Program-made: the position numbers and the translations under genes | Part shown: one piece after another, positions 60,001-64,000 of the stretch | Layout of the letters: each line of letters begins with the position of its first letter | Numbering within the stretch: the stretch's first letter is position 1 | Notes under the pieces: model-generated | What the model saw: only the letters and a program-made list of their open reading frames with translations | Told to the model about the DNA's origin: nothing | Databases searched by the model: none | Assembly: GCA_936432065.2 (NCBI GenBank) | Contig: OW386289.2 | Coordinates: 32,194,655 to 32,258,654 of the forward strand | Length of the DNA: 64,000 nucleotides | Direction: 5' to 3' | From: Rutpela maculata | Lineage: Eukaryota > Arthropoda > Insecta > Coleoptera > Cerambycidae

Positions 60001-60190
60001 TTACTTTTTTTTCGTCAGGTCAATAATAACAAAGTTATCGCGGAAAAACGTTTTTTTGCGAATTTTAAATTCGAATTCCTCCGCCACCCCGTGTGATTAA
60101 GCTGAACTAAGTTGATAACATGATAAAAGAGAACGCGTGTAACCGAATTGTCAAAAATTTTTTTTAAAAAAGTTGGTTTCAAAACTCTTC
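57030..60190. repeat. Second large palindrome, ~1.3-1.5 kb arms
   Basis: Left arm about 57030-58590, right arm about 58925-60190. Paired landmarks include AATAATAACAAAGTTATCG, ATTTTTAATTTTACTTTTTT, GGCCAATTAGGGGAGG, GAACAAATTCCATTTTGGTT, TCGCGGCGCA and GAGTGATTGTTGGCCA. Divergence is much greater than in the 48.8-kb palindrome, with indels in the G/C-rich GGGGAGGGGAGG part. The ~330-bp centre is non-palindromic. The many short ORFs across it are mirror images of each other and carry no domain. Confidence 0.92.
57902..58127 (+). mobile_element. Helitron-type non-autonomous element, 226 bp
   Basis: Starts TCTAATATATAAAAATCTCG after A, ends GCTGGGTCAGCTAG before T, with no target duplication: the TC...CTAG termini and A^T insertion typical of Helitrons. 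The opposite palindrome arm (near 59375-59392) has the uninterrupted site (AAACTTGTTATAAACAA), which fixes both borders. The inner phrase GTGTCACAGTGTTTGT and the end AACAACGTTTGCTGGGTCAG are, from memory, characteristic of a common insect repeat. Confidence 0.8.
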
Positions 60191-60594
60191 TTTTTCTCGC
60201 CAGATCCGCTCCAGTATAAGTATAATAATAACATATTAATGTACAAATTGTCAAAATATTGATAGAGAGATAATTTCTTTTGCTATTGTCTGGTGTTGTA
60301 AGACCGAAGCCTTTAATGAAATCCCGTTATAGTCCATCGCTTACTTTACAATAGGACAATTCTAATTTTGGAACTCACTTTTACAATCAACACTACGTAA
60401 ATGTTTACTGTTGACGTATAAAATAATTGAACATCGTATTTATTTATATCTAATGTGGGTTTTATCGATGTAATTGATCTCGAAATAGACCTTTCCTTGA
60501 GGTTTTAATTACGACATTGTTCCAACCCTTATATAATTGTATGCAAAATTTGGTATATTACGAAATAAATATCTATTTTTAACAGACTTCAAAA

Positions 60595-60920
60595 AATTTA
60601 CAAAAGGAGGAGGTTTTCTATTCGACCCATTTGTATTTTTTCTATATATGTACAGTCGTGCGCAAAAAAATGGGACAAGTCTTATAACGTATTTTTGCTA
60701 AAATCTAGTTGTGTACATCTAACTTTAATTTTTGTGAAATTGTCAGTTATTTGTCAAAATTCATTGCAAGTGTTCAATTAGAGACAGATTTACATTAGAA
60801 AAAAATAGTTGTCCTATTTTTTTTCTGCTCACGACAGTACAATCGTTACTCTGAATTGGTTTAAGCGATTTCTATGAAATCTTTCTCAAACTGTAACATA
60901 TAGCTCGGCGGTGGTCTTGT
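60595..60920 (+). repeat. Dispersed repeat interrupted by a MITE
   Basis: AAAAGGAGGAGGTTTTCTAT (60602) and ATTGGTTTAAGCGATTTCTA (60855) flank the MITE and correspond to AAAAAGGAAGGTTCTCAATT (10378) and ATTGGCTTAAGTGATTTCTA (10440), where no MITE is present. Confidence 0.75.
60653..60837. mobile_element. Tc1/mariner-like MITE, 185 bp
   Basis: Imperfect inverted termini CAGTCGTGCGCAAAAAAATG and CTGTCGTGAGCAGAAAAAAA, both continued by GGACAA; TA outside (60651-60652, 60838-60839). The related copy of the host repeat near 10.4 kb lacks it. Confidence 0.82.
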
Positions 60921-62180
60921 AGAAGAACTTTACACACAGCGTTTGATGTACGCGACACCAATTTATTTATTATGAGCGCCAGTCGTGTTCTCTCTTGATT
61001 GTATGTGGTTGTTTTCTCTCCCAGTTGAGCAATATATTTAAGAGATGTTCGATAGACGATAAAGGTAAAAGTTGTACTTACCGTAGATTGCCAACTGTCT
61101 TCTCTCCCAATTTTGCTTCTCTGACGATGCACTTTAGCTTATTTATCTAACACTGTAATGGATCTTGCAGCTTAGAGATTTCTTAATCGTTTTTATAGAG
61201 AATCCCTCTCGAGCTTTCGCGATCCGATCGGTGTATTGAATTTATAGGCTTGCGGGGTCAGGAGACATCCGATATCCAACTCCGATCTAACACACAAAAG
61301 CCCTCGATGGAAAAGACTTAAAGTTAATCAGTCAATCAGTAAAAAGCAACAGTTCAAATAATATCATTAATTGGTTGATCCAAGTAATATAGATAACGTT
61401 ATGCAATCCTATCTAAAGAAAATATGAAAATCTTAATTGAATCGCCTCCCCAAGTAGGGCAAAAACGACCGCCTCTTCTAGAGAGCGTTTATTGAGACCA
61501 TATAATGGAAATCATCCAATAGCATTCGACTCAGCATAAAATATTCACAACTTCTTAGAAGGCACTTTGGTTCTGGGACTCACGGAATTAATATAAAAAT
61601 ATTTTAGTTAAAAATTTTAGGACATTAGTAGTTAGTTTTAAGGCTACTATTAGTGATTATATCATTCACGACAACGGAGTTCAACTATATATGGGTTTAT
61701 TTTGCTTTCCTATATTCTTTACGGCGACGTACTGACCCCATATAGGTTCACTATAAGGGATGTAACATGACCTCGCTTTCGAGTGACCTTTATGGATATG
61801 ACCCTTTGACCCCGTGTATGCACAAGGTGGTTTTCCCTATAATTTTGTCATTTAAAAGACCTGCGTTTGGTTTCTCTCCTATCGCTTTCTGCGGATCCTC
61901 CAACGTTCTCGTTCAAGTGGATACATCCTTTGTTTTATTTGAGGAATCGGCCTTGGTCATTTTTTCTAATTTCTGTCTAATCATCGCTTACAGACGCTAC
62001 GCATTTTTGCCACATTATTCGGTACTCATCTTCTAGTAAGTCGCTTTGCATAAAGGAGAAGGGTAGAGGAAGGCCTTTTCCGCCCATCGGCCATATCATA
62101 TGTCATTATATTTTCCGAGTAGTATAGGTCTTGATGAGTAATAAAAAAACTGTTCTTTGGAATAGCAGATTATTCAGTGA
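60921..62180. other. No recognisable gene
   Basis: Somewhat richer in G and C than average near 61.2-62.1 kb. Frames at 60872-61132 (minus) and 61767-62036 (plus) lack motifs. On the minus strand about 61995-61800 a stretch (RQKLEKMTKADSSNKTKD...) looks faintly coding, but contains a stop and matches nothing I know. Confidence 0.4.
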
Positions 62181-62278
62181 GCGTATAATGATGGCTATTA
62201 CTCGCGAAGGTGATGTTTACGGCACGAGCCGAAGGCGTGTCCTAAATCATCCAAGCGTGTAATAGCCATTATACGCGA
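62181..62278. repeat. Hairpin repeat (CGTATAATG-TGGCTATTAC)
   Basis: GCGTATAATGATGGCTATTA pairs with TAATAGCCATTATACGC; the 60-bp loop contains GGCACGAGCCGAAGGCGTG. A small MITE-like structure without an identified TSD. Confidence 0.7.
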
Positions 62279-62378
62279 ACTAAATACTATAATTTATCCA
62301 CGACTATGGTATATTTTAACTGTTTTAATCGTTTAAAAGTGAAAAAATAAAGTTCGTTTACAGTAAAACGTTGACGTG

Positions 62379-62452
62379 CTAGTTCCTGATTGGTCAAAGG
62401 TGCGTTAGAATGAAAACAACTAGTTCCTGGTTGGTCAAATATGCGTTAGAAT
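62379..62452 (+). repeat. Two-copy direct repeat, 41-bp period
   Basis: CTAGTTCCTGATTGGTCAAA...TGCGTTAGAAT is repeated with two or three changes. Confidence 0.9.
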
Positions 62453-62477
62453 CGGATTATGTTCATTATACTGCTAT

Positions 62478-62856
62478 GTGTTTTAACCCTCCAGAGACAT
62501 GTAGAAAAATCTAAGATTACAGACATCCTCTGGAACATTGTAGAATGTGCTGGAATGTAGTGGAAAGGTCCAGAACACATAACCTAGGGTATATAAAGGA
62601 ATGAACAGTTCAGTTTTAGTTGAGTTAGTACAGTTCTAATGGTCAGTTGAATGAGCAGTTCAGACAGTGATTGGAGAAACATTAAGAAGTAAACAAAGTG
62701 ACTGAATAGTACTTAGTGCAATATTAGTAAAGTAATTAATTGTTGGAATTGTAGTAATTAGTATTATTATTAGTGAGTTAATAAATCAGTGTTTAGTGTT
62801 ACCCTGGTGTTATAATTTCCGGATCCACGACACAAAAAGGGTGTAAACACGTAACA
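62478..62856 (+). mobile_element. Solo LTR, same family as 22.3 kb
   Basis: TATA box (GGGTATATAAAGG) near 62588, downstream TTCAGTTTTAGTTGAGTTAG, and the family 3' part GTTACCCTGGTGTTATAATT, ending ACACGTAACA. The 5' end is worn (TGTGTTTT). No internal retrotransposon sequence and no clear target duplication. Its 3' two-thirds is repeated by the tandem duplication that follows. Confidence 0.8.
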
Positions 62857-63520
62857 ATACGTTAGGTTGGAATAATTACTATCATTATTTGTCAATTGTT
62901 AAATGAAGAATGCAATGATTTTACGATAGTCATGGATAATAGTATATTCTGTAACAAGGTTAGACTGAAAATTCGATACGAGTGGAAGATTCCGAACGCG
63001 AGCGAAAGCAAGCATGAGGAACCACGAGTAGATCGAATGTAGTGGAAAGGTCCAGAACATATAACCTAGGGTATATAAAGGAATGAACAGTTCAGTTTTA
63101 GTTGAGTTAGTACAGTTCTAATGGTCAGTTGAATGAGCAGTTCAGACAGTGATTGGAGAAACATTAAGAAGTAAACAAAGTGACTGAATAGTACTTAGTG
63201 CAATATTAGTAAAGTAATTAATTGTTGGAATTGTAGTAATTAGTATTATTATTAGTAAGTTAATAAATCAGTGTTTAGTGTTACCCTGGTGTTATAATTT
63301 CCGGATCCACGACACAAAAATGGTGTAAACACGTAACAATACGTTAGGTTGGAATAATTACTATCATTATTTGTCAATTGTTAAATGTAGAATGCAATGA
63401 TTTTACGATAGTCATGGATAATAGTATATTCTGTAACAAGGTTAGAATGAAAATTCGATACGAGTGGAAGATTCCGAACGCGAGCGAAAGCGAGCATGAG
63501 GAACCACGAGTAGATCGAAT
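62553..63520 (+). repeat. 482-bp tandem duplication (LTR 3' part plus flank)
   Basis: Unit 1 (62553-63034) and unit 2 (63035-63520) are almost identical; differences include AAAAAGGG/AAAAATGG and AAATGAAG/AAATGTAG. The junction shares GAAT with both ends. The unit starts inside the LTR and ends in one arm of a hairpin, so it is a duplication of genomic sequence, not a second insertion. Confidence 0.95.
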
Positions 63521-63542
63521 TTTCATTCTAAACGAGTTACAG
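63431..63542. repeat. Hairpin with GAATGAAAATTCGAT arms
   Basis: CTGTAAC, then TTAGAATGAAAATTCGATAC pairs with GATCGAATTTTCATTCTAA and GTTACAG; the GC-rich loop is CGAACGCGAGCGAAAGCGAG-like. Only the left arm and loop are present in the first tandem unit. Confidence 0.88.
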
Positions 63543-63579
63543 ACTGTACTTTCTTCACGACCATTAGTAAAAAAAACAA

Positions 63580-63645
63580 TTAATTTATAATTTCAGGTGG
63601 AGTATTATCAAATTCCATATCTGATTCACTCGATTTTTCACTCAT
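63580..63645 (-). CDS. 21-codon ORF, N-terminus-like fragment
   Basis: MSEKSSESDMEFDNTPPEII followed by Asn and TAA. The Ser/Glu/Asp-rich start followed by F(D/E)..P.EI recalls the beginning of tyrosine-recombinase-like repeat proteins common in beetles, from memory and weakly. The hairpin at 63431-63542 lies about 40 bases downstream and may have displaced the rest. No other part of such a gene is visible. Confidence 0.25.
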   Translation of the reverse strand: MSEKSSESDMEFDNTPPEIIN

Positions 63646-64000
63646 TTTATTTATTTAAATTAAAACTTGTTTCAAAACGCCACATTTGACACTGACAGTT
63701 TTGACATCCACGGCAATCTATGTATTTCGTTGAGCATAATTATGGCACTTGTTATAGAATGACAATACATGCAAAACACATAAGAAGCAAGTGTTTCAGA
63801 ATAAATATTCTATCTCAAGAGTGAGAATTTTTACTTTCTATTATTAAAAATGATTTCGGAATTATTACATTCTATAATGGTTGTGGAGAAACCTATTTTT
63901 TTATTCAATACACACGACAATATGTGGTTTTGAGCGCTGATACGTTTAAATTCGCACGCAATGTCAACACCACTACAACTCCCACGGAAACGATTTTGTT
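63646..64000. other. No recognisable feature
   Basis: AT-rich sequence to the window end, no frame with a motif. Confidence 0.45.

Noticed and set aside
57198..60254. Many short ORFs on both strands of the 57-60 kb palindrome
   Set aside because: They are mirror images produced by the inverted repeat, differ by frameshifts between arms and have no motif.

Overview
This is an AT-rich eukaryotic window, almost certainly from an arthropod and most likely an insect with a large, transposon-filled genome (beetle- or bug-like; I cannot name the species). The signs are an I/jockey-type LINE, an RTE-like LINE, hAT, PIF/Harbinger and TA-target (Tc1/mariner-like) elements, a Helitron-type ending, small Ty3/gypsy-like LTRs, and repeated gene families that insect annotations usually list as uncharacterised proteins. 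I see no intact host gene, no tRNA or rRNA gene and no CRISPR. Every recognisable coding stretch is a relic broken by stops, frameshifts or insertions.

Layout. 0.9-1.9 kb: relic of a DUF7869-type gene. 2.1-6.2 kb: minus-strand relic of a PIN-like/CXC-tail gene family, split by a 2.2 kb element with long inverted repeats and a 3-bp target duplication. 7.1-9.2 kb: PIF/Harbinger derivative flanked by TTA. 10.8-11.6 kb: hAT MITE and a foldback repeat. 11.6-16.3 kb: mostly featureless. 16.3-20.9 kb: a nest of elements (MITE, foldback and LINE; foldback and MITE) whose insertion order can be read from target duplications and empty sites. 21.8-23.7 kb: LINE fragment, solo LTR, tandem duplication. 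23.7-29.3 kb: mostly featureless, with one GC-richer patch near 28.6-29.2 kb. 29.3-34 kb: a TA-flanked element and concentric foldbacks around a hAT. 34.5-40.8 kb: a long inverted-repeat unit enclosing a second CXC-family relic, a hAT, a MITE and a TA-element nest. 42-43 kb: a degenerate ~100-bp tandem array. 43.2-47.1 kb: two RT relics, a long AAT array, a TA-flanked MITE and a second DUF7869 relic.

The outstanding structure is at 48.8-56.9 kb. Two near-identical ~2.4 kb arms face each other around a 976-bp element that is itself inverted-repeat. The right arm runs into a 3.6 kb unit (53.3-56.9 kb) that looks like a complete transposon with ~560-bp terminal inverted repeats. It carries a decayed gene of a widespread unassigned family with a DNVDxN...DGKN-type signature. 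A second large palindrome (57.0-60.2 kb) has a Helitron-type insertion in one arm and the empty site in the other.

The last 2 kb hold a second LTR of the 22-kb family, a 482-bp tandem duplication that starts inside this LTR and ends in a hairpin arm, and a 21-codon minus-strand ORF. No gene set works together here as a pathway. The biological content is the history of nested transposition, foldback formation and inverted duplication.
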